Part shown: piece after piece, positions 16,904 to 26,817 of the stretch
Layout of the letters: the number at the start of each line of letters is the position of its first letter
Position numbering within the stretch: the first letter of the stretch is position 1
Assembly (NCBI RefSeq): GCF_008727815.1
Contig: NZ_CP044230.1
Span: 1,162,001-1,226,000 of the forward strand
Reading direction: 5' to 3'
DNA length: 64,000 bases
Origin: Streptococcus sp. LPB0220
Lineage (GTDB): Bacteria; Bacillota; Bacilli; Lactobacillales; Streptococcaceae
Position numbers and translations under genes: made by a program
The notes under the pieces: generated by a model
What the model was told of the DNA's origin: nothing
The model's input: only the letters and a program-made list of their open reading frames with translations
Databases searched by the model: none

Positions 16904-18730
16904 TTATTCTTCATCCATTGACAAGACAGATAAGAAGGCTTCCTGTGGTACTTCTACAGATCCAATGGCCTTCATCCGTTTCTTACCAGCTTTTTGCTTT
17001 TCAAGAAGCTTGCGTTTCCGTGAGACGTCCCCACCATAACACTTGGCCAAGACATTCTTACGAAGGGCCTTGATATCTGTACGGGCCACGATCTTATGAC
17101 CGATCGCTGCTTGGATAGGCACTTCAAACTGTTGACGAGGGATAATCTTCTTGAGCTTCTCAACGATCAACTTACCACGTTCATAAGCAAAGTCCTTGTG
17201 AACGATAAAGCTGAGGGCATCGACGGTATCGCCATTGAGAAGGATATCCATTTTGACCAATTTAGAAGGACGGTATTCAGACAACTCATAGTCAAAGCTC
17301 GCATAGCCACGAGTAGAAGATTTCAATTTATCAAAGAAATCAAAGACAATTTCCGCCAGTGGAATTTGATAGATGACATTCACCCGATTTTCATCGATGT
17401 AGTCCATGGTCACAAAATCACCGCGTTTCCGTTGGGCCAGTTCCATAACCGCACCGACAAACTCTTGTGGCACCATGATTTGTGCTTTGACATAAGGTTC
17501 TTCGATCGAAGCAATCTTGGTTGGATCTGGAAACTCAGAAGGGTTTGAGACATCCAGTGCTTCTCCGTCTGTCAAATTGACCTTGTAGATAACAGACGGT
17601 GCTGTCATGATCAAGTCAATGTTGAACTCGCGCTCCAAGCGCTCCTGGATAACGTCCATATGAAGGAGACCCAAGAAACCACAACGGAAACCAAAACCGA
17701 GGGCCTGAGAAGTTTCCGGTTCAAATTGAAGACTGGCGTCATTCAATTGCAATTTTTCCAAGGCTTCACGAAGATCATTGTATTTGTTAGATTCGATTGG
17801 GTAAAGACCGGCAAAGACCATTGGATTCATTTGCTTGTATCCATGTAGTGGCTCACTTGCCGGATTGGAAGCTAGGGTCACCGTATCCCCGACGCGGGTG
17901 TCCGCAACGGTTTTGATAGAAGCCGCAATATAGCCGACGTCTCCAGTTGCAAGGAAATCACGTCCAACTGCTTTAGGAGTAAAGATCCCAACTTCTGTGA
18001 CATCAAAGGTCTTACCATTGCTCATGAGTTGGATCTTATCGCCTGGTTTAACCATTCCATTGACCACTCGGACCTGAAGAATCACCCCACGATAGGCATC
18101 ATATACAGAGTCAAAGATCAAGGCTTGAAGAGGGGCTTCAACATCACCCGTCGGTGCTGGAACTTTCTCAACAATCTGCTCCAAAATTTCTTCAATCCCA
18201 ATACCAGCTTTGGCAGAGGCTAGGACAGCTTCACTAGCATCCAGACCGATGACATCTTCTACTTCTGTGCGCACCCGTTCTGGGTCTGCAGCTGGCAAGT
18301 CAATCTTATTAATGACTGGCAGGATTTCTAAATCATTGTCCAAAGCAAGGTAAACATTGGCTAGAGTCTGGGCTTCAATCCCTTGAGCGGCATCTACTAC
18401 GAGAATGGCTCCCTCACAGGCAGCAAGCGACCGCGAAACCTCATAGGTAAAGTCCACGTGTCCTGGTGTGTCAATCAAGTGGAAGATATAGGTTTCCCCA
18501 TCTTTAGCCGTGTAGTTCAACTCTATGGCATTCAGCTTAATGGTAATCCCACGTTCCCGTTCCAGGTCCATACTGTCTAGGAGTTGGGCTTGCATCTCCC
18601 GACTAGACACGGTTTCTGTTTTTTCTAAGATTCGATCGGCCAAGGTTGACTTTCCATGGTCAATATGGGCGATGATCGAGAAGTTCCGAATCTTCTCTTG
18701 TCGTTTTTTTAATTCTTCAAAATTTGGCAT
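16904..18730 (-). CDS. lepA: Elongation factor 4 (LepA)
   Basis: A 608-aa translational GTPase that acts on the ribosome (back-translocation/initiation roles reported). G1 motif [10 protein letters not shown]2 RERGITI, G3 DTPGH, G4 NKID; the C-terminal LepA-specific domain ends [16 protein letters not shown]. The start at 18730 ([11 protein letters not shown]) was chosen because AGGAAG lies 6-8 bases upstream; an earlier ATG abuts that site and 12 more upstream residues lack support. Confidence 0.97.
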   Translation of the reverse strand: MPNFEELKKRQEKIRNFSIIAHIDHGKSTLADRILEKTETVSSREMQAQLLDSMDLERERGITIKLNAIELNYTAKDGETYIFHLIDTPGHVDFTYEVSRSLAACEGAILVVDAAQGIEAQTLANVYLALDNDLEILPVINKIDLPAADPERVRTEVEDVIGLDASEAVLASAKAGIGIEEILEQIVEKVPAPTGDVEAPLQALIFDSVYDAYRGVILQVRVVNGMVKPGDKIQLMSNGKTFDVTEVGIFTPKAVGRDFLATGDVGYIAASIKTVADTRVGDTVTLASNPASEPLHGYKQMNPMVFAGLYPIESNKYNDLREALEKLQLNDASLQFEPETSQALGFGFRCGFLGLLHMDVIQERLEREFNIDLIMTAPSVIYKVNLTDGEALDVSNPSEFPDPTKIASIEEPYVKAQIMVPQEFVGAVMELAQRKRGDFVTMDYIDENRVNVIYQIPLAEIVFDFFDKLKSSTRGYASFDYELSEYRPSKLVKMDILLNGDTVDALSFIVHKDFAYERGKLIVEKLKKIIPRQQFEVPIQAAIGHKIVARTDIKALRKNVLAKCYGGDVSRKRKLLEKQKAGKKRMKAIGSVEVPQEAFLSVLSMDEE

Positions 18731-18772
18731 AATCATCTTCCTAGTAAATTTAATCGTACTCTTCATTATAAC

Positions 18773-18798
18773 AAAAAAGATAGGCCTTTGCCTATCTT
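18773..18798 (-). terminator. Terminator of the GNAT gene
   Basis: On the minus strand AAGATAGGC, loop, GCCTATCTT and T-run. It overlaps the GNAT stop codon and separates GNAT from lepA. Confidence 0.85.
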
Positions 18799-19234
18799 AA
18801 TTCATTATTTTCAAAAATCGCTTCTGCGTTTTATTTCCCTCATAACCTATTCGTTCGTAAAAGAGATGGGCTTCTTTTCGATGAGAGGCGGAATTTAAAC
18901 GGATAAAAGCATAATGCTTGCTTTTGGCAAGTTCTTCAACTCGCTCCATCAATTGGCGACCAATCCCACGTCCTTGAGCAGATGGAAAAACCGCTAGACC
19001 CAAAACATTCAGACCGGCGTCACTATAGAGACTTTCATAAACTTCTGCTTCCACATAGCCAAGAATATGGCCTGTTTGGTCCTCTTCATAAACAAAGCAA
19101 AAATGATCCGAATCTGGCGAATTAAATTTATCAATCTGAGCTGCCACTTTCTCCAGGGTCGAATCATACCCCAATGCTTGGTGACATAAATCTCTAATTT
19201 GACCTGCATCTTTAACTTGAACAGTACGAATCAT
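18797..19234 (-). CDS. GNAT family N-acetyltransferase
   Basis: The 145-aa protein shows the acetyl-CoA loop motif PSAQGRGIGRQLM (residues about 88-100) preceded by LGLAVFP, and a C-terminal HLFYERIGYEG strand typical of GNAT enzymes. Substrate unknown. It is transcribed away from the S24 repressor gene. Confidence 0.88.
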   Translation of the reverse strand: MIRTVQVKDAGQIRDLCHQALGYDSTLEKVAAQIDKFNSPDSDHFCFVYEEDQTGHILGYVEAEVYESLYSDAGLNVLGLAVFPSAQGRGIGRQLMERVEELAKSKHYAFIRLNSASHRKEAHLFYERIGYEGNKTQKRFLKIMN

Positions 19235-19370
19235 GCCTTCACCTCCATGAACCCTTTGGTATTATCTTAGATCTTTTTCCTCAAAAAGTAAAGGAATATC
19301 TGATAAAATTTAAAATGAAAATCCGATTTAGATCAAATTCATCTTTTTTCGCATTTCTCAGGGATTTCTA

Positions 19371-19399
19371 TTTACTTTTTCGATTTAATTCATTATAAT
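19371..19399 (+). promoter_or_regulatory. Promoter of the repressor-Cof-pepT operon
   Basis: TTTACT (19371-19376), 17-bp spacer, TATAAT (19394-19399), followed by AAGGAGG 12 bases later. Confidence 0.75.
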
Positions 19400-19429
19400 A
19401 GTAAGGGTAAATACAAGGAGGTGAGTACG

Positions 19430-20185
19430 TTGGCTAGAGGTCGTGGAAAAGCAAGCCCTCAAGACAAAGAGGCATTACGGATTATATCGGAAAAAATCAG
19501 AGAATTACTGAAAGAACAAGGAAAAAAACAGATCGAATTATCTCGTATTACTGGAATCCCTGCAAGTACCCTGACTGGATATGTAAAAGGAACTTCTCTT
19601 CCCGTTCCTGAAAATTTAGAGAAGATTGCAGCCTTTTTCCAGGTAGCAGTTGCTGAAATTGACCCTCGTTTGCGCAATGATTTTGTGGTCATTGATTCAG
19701 AGATCGAACGATTGTATAAAAAGCTCGATGAAGGAAATCAAGAAAATCTTCTTTCTTATGGAAAGAGTCTCTTGACCCATCAGAAAGAAAGACAGAAAAT
19801 TGAAAAGCAATACCACTCTTATTCTGTCTATGATTCTTTTGCAGCTTACCAAAATCAGAAACAAGCTGATATCGTCTGGTTTGATCAAAAGATTCCTTAC
19901 GATTTGGCTTTTTGGATTCATACGGATTCCCTCGAGCCTAAATACGTAAAAGGGGCTGTTGTGTTAATCAAGCAAACCTATTATGATCAGGCAGGGGCTA
20001 TTTATGCCATTGATTTTGATGGGCAAACGTTGATCAAACGTGTCTTTCGTGAGGCCAACGGTATTCGACTGGTTTCCCTCAATAAGAAATATAGTGATCA
20101 AATCATTCCACTAGATGAGGAACCTGGGGTGATTGGAAAAGTGATTGATGGCTTTGTTCCTCTTGATTTGGAGGAAATCAAATGA
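19430..20185 (+). CDS. XRE-family repressor with S24 (LexA/CI-like) C-terminal domain
   Basis: A 251-aa regulator. An HTH-XRE domain (about residues 15-75, with KKQIELSRITGIPASTLTGY) joins a C-terminal LexA-fold domain. The self-cleavage dyad appears present: Ser 167 in HTDSLEP (place of GDSMEP) and Lys 203 in TLIKRVF. An Ala-Gly cleavage site is not obvious in the linker. HdiR-type proteins of lactic acid bacteria have this layout and respond to DNA damage; that is analogy only. A TTG at 19430 is chosen as start because AAGGAGG lies 8 bases upstream; a GTG at 19421 directly abuts it. Confidence 0.85.
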   Translation: MARGRGKASPQDKEALRIISEKIRELLKEQGKKQIELSRITGIPASTLTGYVKGTSLPVPENLEKIAAFFQVAVAEIDPRLRNDFVVIDSEIERLYKKLDEGNQENLLSYGKSLLTHQKERQKIEKQYHSYSVYDSFAAYQNQKQADIVWFDQKIPYDLAFWIHTDSLEPKYVKGAVVLIKQTYYDQAGAIYAIDFDGQTLIKRVFREANGIRLVSLNKKYSDQIIPLDEEPGVIGKVIDGFVPLDLEEIK

Positions 20186-21003
20186 TTAAATTAATTGCGA
20201 TTGACTTGGACGGAACTCTTTTGCATGAGGATAAGACTCTCTCTAAAGGCAATATTGAAGCTCTCCACCGGGCCCATGAAGCCGGTTATGATATTGTGAT
20301 CTGTACTGGTCGCCCCTTAGCGGGGGTACGGCCCATCTTTGAAGAGATTGGTCTTCCTGATGGCAACTACTATATGATTATCAATAACGGGTGTACAACC
20401 TTGTCGACTAAGAATTGGGAAATCATTGGCAAGGAAGAGTTGAGCCTTGAGGATATGCACCGCTTGCATGTTTTGACGGAAGATACAGATGTCCAGCTAA
20501 CCTTATTTGACATAGATCACTACCTAGTGGTCGCACCTGAAGCCAGTGAACTTGTCACGATGGATGCGGGCATTGTTAATAGTAAACCGACACTTGTCTC
20601 AGAAGAGGATCTACCCAACCTTGTTCCTATTTTTCAAGCCATGTACGTAGGAGATCCTTCTGCTATTGATGACTTCCAAGCTCAGAACGAGGCTGCATTA
20701 GAGGCCGATTTTAACACTGTTCGTTCACAGGATATCTTGTTTGAAATCTTGCCAAAAGGCGCGAGCAAGGCTTCTGCTCTTCAAGCATTAAGTCAAACAT
20801 TGGGCTACAGGAGAGACCAGGTTATGGCTCTTGGAGATGCCAATAATGACCTTGAAATGCTACGTTTTGCTGGTTACAGCGTTGCTATGGGAAATGGCAA
20901 TGCTGCTGTCAAGGAAATCGCAGACTTCATCACCCTGACCAATGATGAGGATGGTGTGGCCCATGCTATTCACAAATTAATTGAAACTGAAAAAGGAGAA
21001 TGA
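20182..21003 (+). CDS. Cof-type HAD-IIB family hydrolase
   Basis: A 273-aa phosphatase with motif I DLDGTLL (residues 8-14), a C2B cap, motif III Lys in [11 protein letters not shown] and motif [16 protein letters not shown]. Family members dephosphorylate sugar phosphates or pyridoxal phosphate; substrate unknown. It overlaps the repressor gene by 4 bases (ATGA). Confidence 0.9.
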   Translation: MIKLIAIDLDGTLLHEDKTLSKGNIEALHRAHEAGYDIVICTGRPLAGVRPIFEEIGLPDGNYYMIINNGCTTLSTKNWEIIGKEELSLEDMHRLHVLTEDTDVQLTLFDIDHYLVVAPEASELVTMDAGIVNSKPTLVSEEDLPNLVPIFQAMYVGDPSAIDDFQAQNEAALEADFNTVRSQDILFEILPKGASKASALQALSQTLGYRRDQVMALGDANNDLEMLRFAGYSVAMGNGNAAVKEIADFITLTNDEDGVAHAIHKLIETEKGE

Positions 21004-21005
21004 TC

Positions 21006-22226
21006 ATGAAATACCAAAATTTGTTGGACCGTTTTATTACCTATGTAAAAGTTAACACACGCTCAGATGAAAATTCTACAACCACTCCAAGTACCCAATC
21101 ACAAGTTGATTTTGCAACAAACGTCTTGATCCCTGAAATGAAACGCGTGGGGCTTCAAAACGTCTACTATTTGCCAAACGGCTATGCCATTGGAACACTT
21201 CCAGCTAATGATCCAAGCTTTACACGCAAGATTGGATTTATCTCTCACATGGATACCGCTGACTTCAATGCCGAAAATGTCAATCCTCAAATCGTTGAGA
21301 ATTATGATGGGGGTGTCATTGCCCTTGGTGACTCTGGTTTCACACTCGATCCAGCCGATTTTGCTCATTTGAACAACTACAAGGGACAAACCTTGATCAC
21401 AACGGATGGTACTACTCTTCTGGGGGCAGACGATAAGTCAGGTATCGCTGAAATCATGACAGCTATTGAATACCTGACAGCTCATCCTGAAATCAAACAC
21501 GGAGAAATCCGTGTCGGCTTTGGTCCAGATGAAGAAATCGGAGTCGGGGCAGATCAATTTGATGCAGAGGATTTTGACGTAGACTTTGCCTATACTGTCG
21601 ATGGTGGTCCTCTTGGAGAGCTTCAATACGAAACCTTCTCAGCAGCTGGGGCTGAAATTACCTTCAAAGGACGCAATGTCCACCCAGGTACAGCCAAAGG
21701 TCAAATGATCAACGCTCTTCAATTAGCCATTGATTTCCATAACAAACTCCCTGAAGGAGCACGTCCAGAATTAACCGAAGGCTATGAAGGCTTCTACCAC
21801 TTGATGAACATCGATGGAACTGTCGAAGAAGCAAGTGCCAGCTACATCATTCGGGACTTTGAAACTGAAAGCTTTGAGAAACGCAAAGACCTTATGAAAT
21901 CTATTGCCGATCAGATGAATGCGGAGCTCGGTAGCGAACGCGTTCTCCTCACCCTCAAAGATCAGTATTACAACATGAAGCAAGTGATTGAAAAAGATAT
22001 GACACCGATTACCCTTGCTAAGGAAGTCATGGAAGATCTTGGAATCACTCCAATCATTGAACCAATCCGTGGTGGTACAGATGGATCTAAAATTTCCTTT
22101 ATGGGGATTCCAACACCAAATATCTTTGCCGGTGGCGAAAACATGCATGGTCGCTTTGAATACGTAAGTCTCCAAACCATGGAACGCGCAGTTGATACCA
22201 TTATCGGTATTGTGACCAAAAAATAA
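21006..22226 (+). CDS. pepT: Peptidase T (tripeptidase)
   Basis: A 406-aa M20 dizinc aminotripeptidase that removes the N-terminal residue of tripeptides in the cytoplasm. Zinc and catalytic motifs visible: [20 protein letters not shown], and GGTDGSKIS toward the C-terminus. The start at 21006 follows AAAGGAGA; an ATG at 21000 is too close to it. Last gene of the repressor-Cof-pepT operon. Confidence 0.95.
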   Translation: MKYQNLLDRFITYVKVNTRSDENSTTTPSTQSQVDFATNVLIPEMKRVGLQNVYYLPNGYAIGTLPANDPSFTRKIGFISHMDTADFNAENVNPQIVENYDGGVIALGDSGFTLDPADFAHLNNYKGQTLITTDGTTLLGADDKSGIAEIMTAIEYLTAHPEIKHGEIRVGFGPDEEIGVGADQFDAEDFDVDFAYTVDGGPLGELQYETFSAAGAEITFKGRNVHPGTAKGQMINALQLAIDFHNKLPEGARPELTEGYEGFYHLMNIDGTVEEASASYIIRDFETESFEKRKDLMKSIADQMNAELGSERVLLTLKDQYYNMKQVIEKDMTPITLAKEVMEDLGITPIIEPIRGGTDGSKISFMGIPTPNIFAGGENMHGRFEYVSLQTMERAVDTIIGIVTKK

Positions 22227-22231
22227 GAAAC

Positions 22232-22270
22232 AAAAAAGGATTCGGATAGTTTGTCCGGATCCTTTATTGT
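22232..22270. terminator. Bidirectional terminator between pepT and the carB-like gene
   Basis: AAAGGATTCGGATAG, loop, TGTCCGGATCCTTT with an A-run on one side and T-rich on the other. It can end pepT (plus) and the carB-like gene (minus), whose stop codon lies in the stem. Confidence 0.75.
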
Positions 22271-24003
22271 CTATTAGAAAGCTTGACAATATCTTTGACC
22301 TGATCAATTTTCTGAATCAGGTGAAGGCTTGTCTCATTGATCGGAAGATAGTAGACTTTATCTGCCAAGGATTCTGTAAAAGGGCGATTGGTGAGCAAGA
22401 TCACTTCTTGTCCCTTTTCTTTCAGCTTTTGAACTTGTAGGCGGACTTTCTCATAAAATTGGACATCGCGGATTTCTAGATCATCCACCAAGACACAAGG
22501 CGCGTCCAAACCCAATGATTCATTGGTTCCATTCTGGGTCAGATAATAGGCTGCTCCCACTTTGACCTCATATAAGCCAGCTGATGGCTCAACCGGAAGA
22601 AAGGCTGGGCTTGTTGCAACTTCTTCTGTTTTATCCATCGCTACAAGGTTGGCTAGGACCTGCAAATAAACAGGTGCTAATTTACTCAAATCCAAGAGTT
22701 CCTCAAACTCAAAACCACGTTTCAGAGCCTCTAAGATATAGAAGAGCCGGTGGGGCATATGACGAGCAATTTTCTGGATTAATTCATCATCGCTCATTTC
22801 TTCAGGAAAAACGGTCAGCAAGTTCTTGTCTTTAATGGTTTCTAGGGCTTGTTGATAAGCCTCATCGATTCTCTTCCCAAATCCATAAACCGCCCCATAA
22901 GAGTGAATTTGGGTATTGAGGCGGGCATTTTTAGCAGCATCAGAAAAAATCGGAATCTTAAAGAAGATATAGTCCAAACTTGGTTCGTAAACGGCCTTTA
23001 AATCCTTTAACAAGGGATGAGGCAGATGCTCGAGAGAGCGTCCCAATTGTAACTGAACACCTTGCTCAAACAAGGAATAGCCCAAGCCCATTGAGGCCAT
23101 CGAGATACTGTCTGAAGCAAATGGATTAACTTCTAGGATATAAAAAGCATAGCTCGTCGGATCCAAAGCAAACTTGATCGAAATGGCTCCTGTCAGCTTC
23201 AAATAGCGACTGATGTGGATCGCTACTTCACGAAGATTTTGAAACTCCCGGTCAGTCAGGGTGACCGCTGGCATAAATTGATAAGAGTCACTAGAGTGGA
23301 TCCCGACAGGATCAATGCTTTCAATAGAGGCCGCCAGGTAGTGATTGTCTTCGCGATCCCGCATGACCACAAAATCCAATTCCTTAAAGCCATAGGTCGA
23401 AAACTCTAGCAAACACTGCTGACTTGGAGAGACCGAAAGTCCTGTTTCTACTGCTTCGCACAAGTCATCCAGGTTATGAGCAATCTTTCGCCCCTGCCCT
23501 TGCTTACTCGCTACCGGCCAGATCATAATGGGAAATTGAATGCCTTCAGAAAACTCAATGGCTTCTCGAACAGAACCAACCAGTGCGGAAGCGGGTACCT
23601 GATAGCCCAACTCTTGAAAAAGACGTCGTTGATCCGCCTGCTGATAAAAGGTGCGGTAACGTTGAAGGCTCGGTCCCACAATTCTAATCGATGCCTCTTT
23701 GAAAAATCCAGTTTCTTCCAATCGAAATAAGAGATTTAAAATCTGTTTATCCGCAAAAGCTAAGAGCAAGCGAGATCGAGTATAAGAAAGAAGAATCGTC
23801 CTAAGAGCATCCAGCTTAAGCTTACTGACTACAACCTGTTTTCCAGCTTCTTGGGTGATAGTATTTTCTTCGCCCAGATAAAGGACCAGAGCATTCCCAT
23901 CCTTGGCATTAAGTTTTTGTGCTTCCTTTACCGCAACCAAGAGGCTAATATCCTGATAAGAATCTCCACATAGGAGAAGCAATTTCTGGTTTTCTTTCAT
24001 CAT
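22264..24003 (-). CDS. Degenerate, half-length carbamoyl-phosphate synthase large-subunit-like protein
   Basis: A 579-aa open frame whose order of blocks matches the N-terminal (carboxyphosphate) half of CarB and the start of its second half: RRLFQELGYQVP, QQCLLEFSTYGFKELDFVVM, DPVGIHSSDS, FYILEVNP, EPSLDYIFFKIP. CarB is normally near 1,060 aa; the second synthetase and allosteric domains are missing. Several residues of the ATP site are replaced: the N-terminal GSGPIIIGQ loop is absent, the Arg expected in VIRP is Trp (IMIWP), the GGTGGG loop reads KQGQGR, and NPRVSR reads NPFASD. Carbamoyl-phosphate synthesis is therefore unlikely. The frame is nevertheless intact and begins with ATGA overlap to the carA-like gene. 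It is either a decaying gene or one kept for another role. Confidence 0.8.
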   Translation of the reverse strand: MMKENQKLLLLCGDSYQDISLLVAVKEAQKLNAKDGNALVLYLGEENTITQEAGKQVVVSKLKLDALRTILLSYTRSRLLLAFADKQILNLLFRLEETGFFKEASIRIVGPSLQRYRTFYQQADQRRLFQELGYQVPASALVGSVREAIEFSEGIQFPIMIWPVASKQGQGRKIAHNLDDLCEAVETGLSVSPSQQCLLEFSTYGFKELDFVVMRDREDNHYLAASIESIDPVGIHSSDSYQFMPAVTLTDREFQNLREVAIHISRYLKLTGAISIKFALDPTSYAFYILEVNPFASDSISMASMGLGYSLFEQGVQLQLGRSLEHLPHPLLKDLKAVYEPSLDYIFFKIPIFSDAAKNARLNTQIHSYGAVYGFGKRIDEAYQQALETIKDKNLLTVFPEEMSDDELIQKIARHMPHRLFYILEALKRGFEFEELLDLSKLAPVYLQVLANLVAMDKTEEVATSPAFLPVEPSAGLYEVKVGAAYYLTQNGTNESLGLDAPCVLVDDLEIRDVQFYEKVRLQVQKLKEKGQEVILLTNRPFTESLADKVYYLPINETSLHLIQKIDQVKDIVKLSNRQ

Positions 24004-24812
24004 TCCTTCTCCCTTCTACTTTCGTGAATTTTGGCATCAATCAATTCTAAAAATTCATCGTAAAAATAGAGATTTTCCCTTGGCCCTGGACTCGCATCCA
24101 CTTGGAATTGAACCCCTAAAATCGGTTGGTAACGATGGCGAAAAGCTTCGATACTATGGTCATTGACGTTTTCATGCGTGACCAATAAATCATGGGGTAG
24201 GCTATCGCGTGCGATACTATACAAGTGATTTTGACTCGTTATCTCGATTTTCCCTGTCGCAATTTCACGTACAGGAATATTTAAACCGAAATGCCCAACT
24301 TCCATGGGAGCTAGCTCAGCCCCGTAAGCTTGAGCCAATACCTGTGCTCCCAAGCCCATACCCCAGATTGGAATCTGACCATTGAGCTTTTTGATCAAGC
24401 GGCAGAGTTTTTTCACCTGATGGGGATCGCCAGGCCCACTGGATAAAATAACGCCATCGGGCTGCTGTTCCATCAGTTCATCATAAGAGATATCATAGGG
24501 ATAAACTGTCACATTACAGTCCCTTTGACTCAGCTGGCGTAAGACAGAGTGCTTGACCCCTAGATCAATCAAGGCAATACTCTTTCCAAAACCTGGTACA
24601 GCATAGGCCGTTTTTGTAGAAACTTGACGCACTTGGTCTTTGGGAAGGACCGTTGCTCGCAACTGATCCAAGATATGCTCGATCGAATCCCCCTTGTTAA
24701 TGACAGTCGCCTTCATCCGTCCATACTTGCGGACAATTTTTGCCACCTGTTTCGTATCAATCCCTACAATACCAGGGATTTTTTTTCGCTTCAAGAATTC
24801 ATCCAAGGTCAT
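24000..24812 (-). pseudogene. carA-like gene, C-terminal fragment after in-frame amber
   Basis: The 270 residues from an ATG directly after the amber codon correspond to CarA from QMTLDEFLKRKKIPGI to the end. The class I glutamine amidotransferase triad is altered: the nucleophile block GICMGHQ reads GMGLGAQ (Cys to Gly), and the HPE block reads QVD (His to Gln, Glu to Asp). Glutamine hydrolysis is thus not expected. It could be translated by reinitiation at the ATG two codons after the stop (weak GGCGG nearby) or not at all. It overlaps the carB-like frame by 4 bases. Confidence 0.85.
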
Positions 24813-24815
24813 CTG

Positions 24816-25091
24816 CTACCGCCAATTGCTCGGCATCTCCACTAGATGCTGAACGACTACTGCTAAACAAGTGGGCGTAATCGATTCAGAATCATCTCGA
24901 TTGATCCCTGTTGCGCCAATAACTGGAAAGGTAAAGGAGAGGATCTGGCCACTAAAAGCCTGATCCGTGATCAATTCTTGATAGCCTGTCATGGCTGTCG
25001 TAAAGACCAATTCACCAGTCACATATAAGTCTGCACCAAAGGCTTCTCCTTCAAATACAGTCCCATCCTCTAGGACCAATAATCGTTTCAT
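24816..25091 (-). pseudogene. carA-like gene, N-terminal fragment
   Basis: 91 residues, [20 protein letters not shown] to VEMPSNWR, colinear with the N-terminal domain of CarA, including [12 protein letters not shown] and GINRDD. The frame is closed by TAG (24816-24818) where CarA normally has an Asn codon; the same frame continues as CAG ATG ACC in the next fragment, so this is a nonsense interruption and not a frameshift. AAGGGAGGGG precedes the start. Taken together the two fragments make a full-length, about 363-codon, carA-like gene. Confidence 0.85.
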
Positions 25092-25122
25092 CGAACCCCT
25101 CCCTTCTTTTTACACTAATCCA

Positions 25123-25131
25123 ATTTTATCA
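25123..25131 (-). promoter_or_regulatory. Possible extended -10 promoter of the carA/carB-like pair
   Basis: On the minus strand TGATAAAAT follows the terminator at 25141-25197 and lies about 30 bases before the carA-like start. No good -35 is visible. Confidence 0.4.
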
Positions 25132-25140
25132 TAGTTCCTC

Positions 25141-25197
25141 AAAAAAAGGAAAGTCAGATTCCATGTAGCTGTCTACTCTGTCCTCTTCCTTTCCTTT
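25141..25197 (-). terminator. Terminator between pyrB and the carA-like gene
   Basis: On the minus strand AAAGGAAAG (25189-25197) pairs with CTTTCCTTT (25145-25153); the loop adds CAGA/TCTG and GTAG/CTAC pairs, and TTTTTTT follows. It would stop most pyrR-pyrB transcripts before the carA-like gene. Confidence 0.65.
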
Positions 25198-25216
25198 CAA
25201 TGAATTGTCAGTTATC

Positions 25217-26140
25217 TTATTTTGCACCGCGACCTTTAAGAACGGCTTCAATGATGGCCATACGGACAAAGACACCGTTGGTCATTTGTTCTACGATGCG
25301 AGATTTAGGAGCTTCTACCAAGTGGTCCGCAATTTCAACGTCACGGTTGACTGGTGCTGGGTGCATCAAGATCGCTGTATCTTTCATACGGTCATAACGT
25401 TCTTGAGTCAAGCCATGAAGACGGTGGTAGTTTTCTTTAGAGAAGAGTGATTCGTAATCATGACGTTCGTGTTGCACACGCAAGAACATCATCACATCCA
25501 CTTCTTCAATGACTTCATCGATAGTGACGAAGGTTCCATAGTCTTCAAATTCCGCACTTCTCCATTCGTCTGGACCTGCAAAGTAGAGGGTTGCTCCCAA
25601 ACGTTTCAAGATTTGCATATTTGATTTAGCCACACGTGAGTGATCCAAGTCCCCAGCGATACAAACTTTCAAACCATCAAAGTGACCGAATTCTTGGTAG
25701 ATGGTCATCAAATCAAGCAAGCTTTGGCTTGGGTGTTGACCTGAACCGTCCCCACCATTGACGATAGATGCAGTGATCGTTGGGCTTTCAACCAATTCTT
25801 TGTAGTAGTCCACTTCAGGGTGACGGATGACGCAGACATCTACACCAAGAGCTGACATGGTCAAGATGGTATCGTAAAGTGTTTCCCCTTTGTTCACAGA
25901 GCTTGTCTTCACATCAAAGTCAAGGAGATCACATCCCAATTTCAACTCTGCCACTTCAAAGGCTTTGTGGGTACGAGTTGAAGGTTCAAAGAAAAGGTTT
26001 GAGATGATGTGTTGGTCTTCGTAGGCTGCTTTTGCTCCGTTTTTGAACTCAATCCCACGTTTGATCAATGCCATTACTTCTTCATTGGTAAGAGTTTCCA
26101 TTGAGACAAGGTTTTTAAGAGCGATTTGATTTTCAGACAT
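25217..26140 (-). CDS. pyrB: Aspartate carbamoyltransferase catalytic subunit
   Basis: The 307-aa enzyme condenses aspartate with carbamoyl phosphate, the first committed step of pyrimidine synthesis. Carbamoyl-phosphate site [12 protein letters not shown], the HPSQSLLDL block and [10 protein letters not shown] are all intact. The start at 26140 is set by AAAGGAGAATCAAC; ten upstream residues are unsupported. It follows pyrR by 46 bases in the PyrR-controlled transcription unit. Its substrate must come from elsewhere if the adjacent carA/carB-like genes are inactive. Confidence 0.97.
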   Translation of the reverse strand: MSENQIALKNLVSMETLTNEEVMALIKRGIEFKNGAKAAYEDQHIISNLFFEPSTRTHKAFEVAELKLGCDLLDFDVKTSSVNKGETLYDTILTMSALGVDVCVIRHPEVDYYKELVESPTITASIVNGGDGSGQHPSQSLLDLMTIYQEFGHFDGLKVCIAGDLDHSRVAKSNMQILKRLGATLYFAGPDEWRSAEFEDYGTFVTIDEVIEEVDVMMFLRVQHERHDYESLFSKENYHRLHGLTQERYDRMKDTAILMHPAPVNRDVEIADHLVEAPKSRIVEQMTNGVFVRMAIIEAVLKGRGAK

Positions 26141-26186
26141 GTTGATTCTCCTTTTATAATGTGAATGCAAATAGTTTACAATTTGT

Positions 26187-26705
26187 TTAAGCTTCTTTGA
26201 TGAGGACGCGGTCTTGGCCGTCTAGCTCCACCATCTCGACAATGATTTCCTCTGACTTACTTGTCGGGATATTTTTCCCAACAAAGTCCGGACGAATCGG
26301 CAACTCCCGATGCCCACGGTCAACTAGAACCGCAAGACTCACTCGAGCAGGACGACCGTGACTGACCAAATTGTCAATGGCAGCGCGTATCGTGCGACCT
26401 GTATAGAGGACATCATCGATCAAAATGACTTCTCTATGAGCGATATCAACTGGTAAAACCGTTGTATCTTCTGTCGCCTTCATGTCATCTCGGAAAGGCT
26501 TGGTATCTAGTTCTGCTACAGGGACATCGATTTGTTCCAGCTGAGAGAGGCGTTCTTGGATCCGGCGAGCGATGTAAACACCACGCGTCTTGATCCCCAC
26601 CAGCACAATCTGGCTCAAATCTTTGTTTCGTTCAATGATTTCGTAGGTGATGCGGGTAATGGCCCGTTTCATCGTCAAATCATCAACGACTTCTTTGGTT
26701 TTCAT
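26187..26705 (-). CDS. pyrR: Bifunctional pyr operon attenuation regulator / uracil phosphoribosyltransferase
   Basis: A 172-aa PRTase-fold RNA-binding protein. The PRPP loop [18 protein letters not shown] is at residues about 100-118. PyrR with UMP binds a stem in pyr leader RNA and favours termination; a matching leader lies directly upstream. AAGGAGG precedes the start. Confidence 0.96.
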   Translation of the reverse strand: MKTKEVVDDLTMKRAITRITYEIIERNKDLSQIVLVGIKTRGVYIARRIQERLSQLEQIDVPVAELDTKPFRDDMKATEDTTVLPVDIAHREVILIDDVLYTGRTIRAAIDNLVSHGRPARVSLAVLVDRGHRELPIRPDFVGKNIPTSKSEEIIVEMVELDGQDRVLIKEA

Positions 26706-26722
26706 TCAGTCCTCCTTAGTTG

Positions 26723-26753
26723 TAAAAGAAAAACCTCCTTTTTCAAGGAGGTT
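26723..26753 (-). terminator. Attenuator terminator of the pyr leader
   Basis: On the minus strand AACCTCCTT, loop, AAGGAGGTT, then TTTTCTTTT, 18 bases before pyrR. The terminator hairpin of PyrR-type attenuation. Confidence 0.88.
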
Positions 26754-26817
26754 CAGCAAATGAATGGTCTAAGAGGATAGAGTCTCGCCCTATGGTCCTA
26801 GCCATTGTTTTTCACAG

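Noticed and set aside
16764-17039. Open frame inside repeat copy 1 running into the lepA 3' end on the opposite strand
   Set aside because: It starts at a TTG inside the hairpin repeat, lacks a ribosome binding site and is repeated only because the repeat is; the rest lies antisense to lepA.
17096-17548. 150-codon plus-strand frame within lepA
   Set aside because: Antisense shadow of a conserved essential gene; no start signals.
21771-22307. 178-codon minus-strand frame within pepT
   Set aside because: Antisense shadow of pepT running across its terminator.
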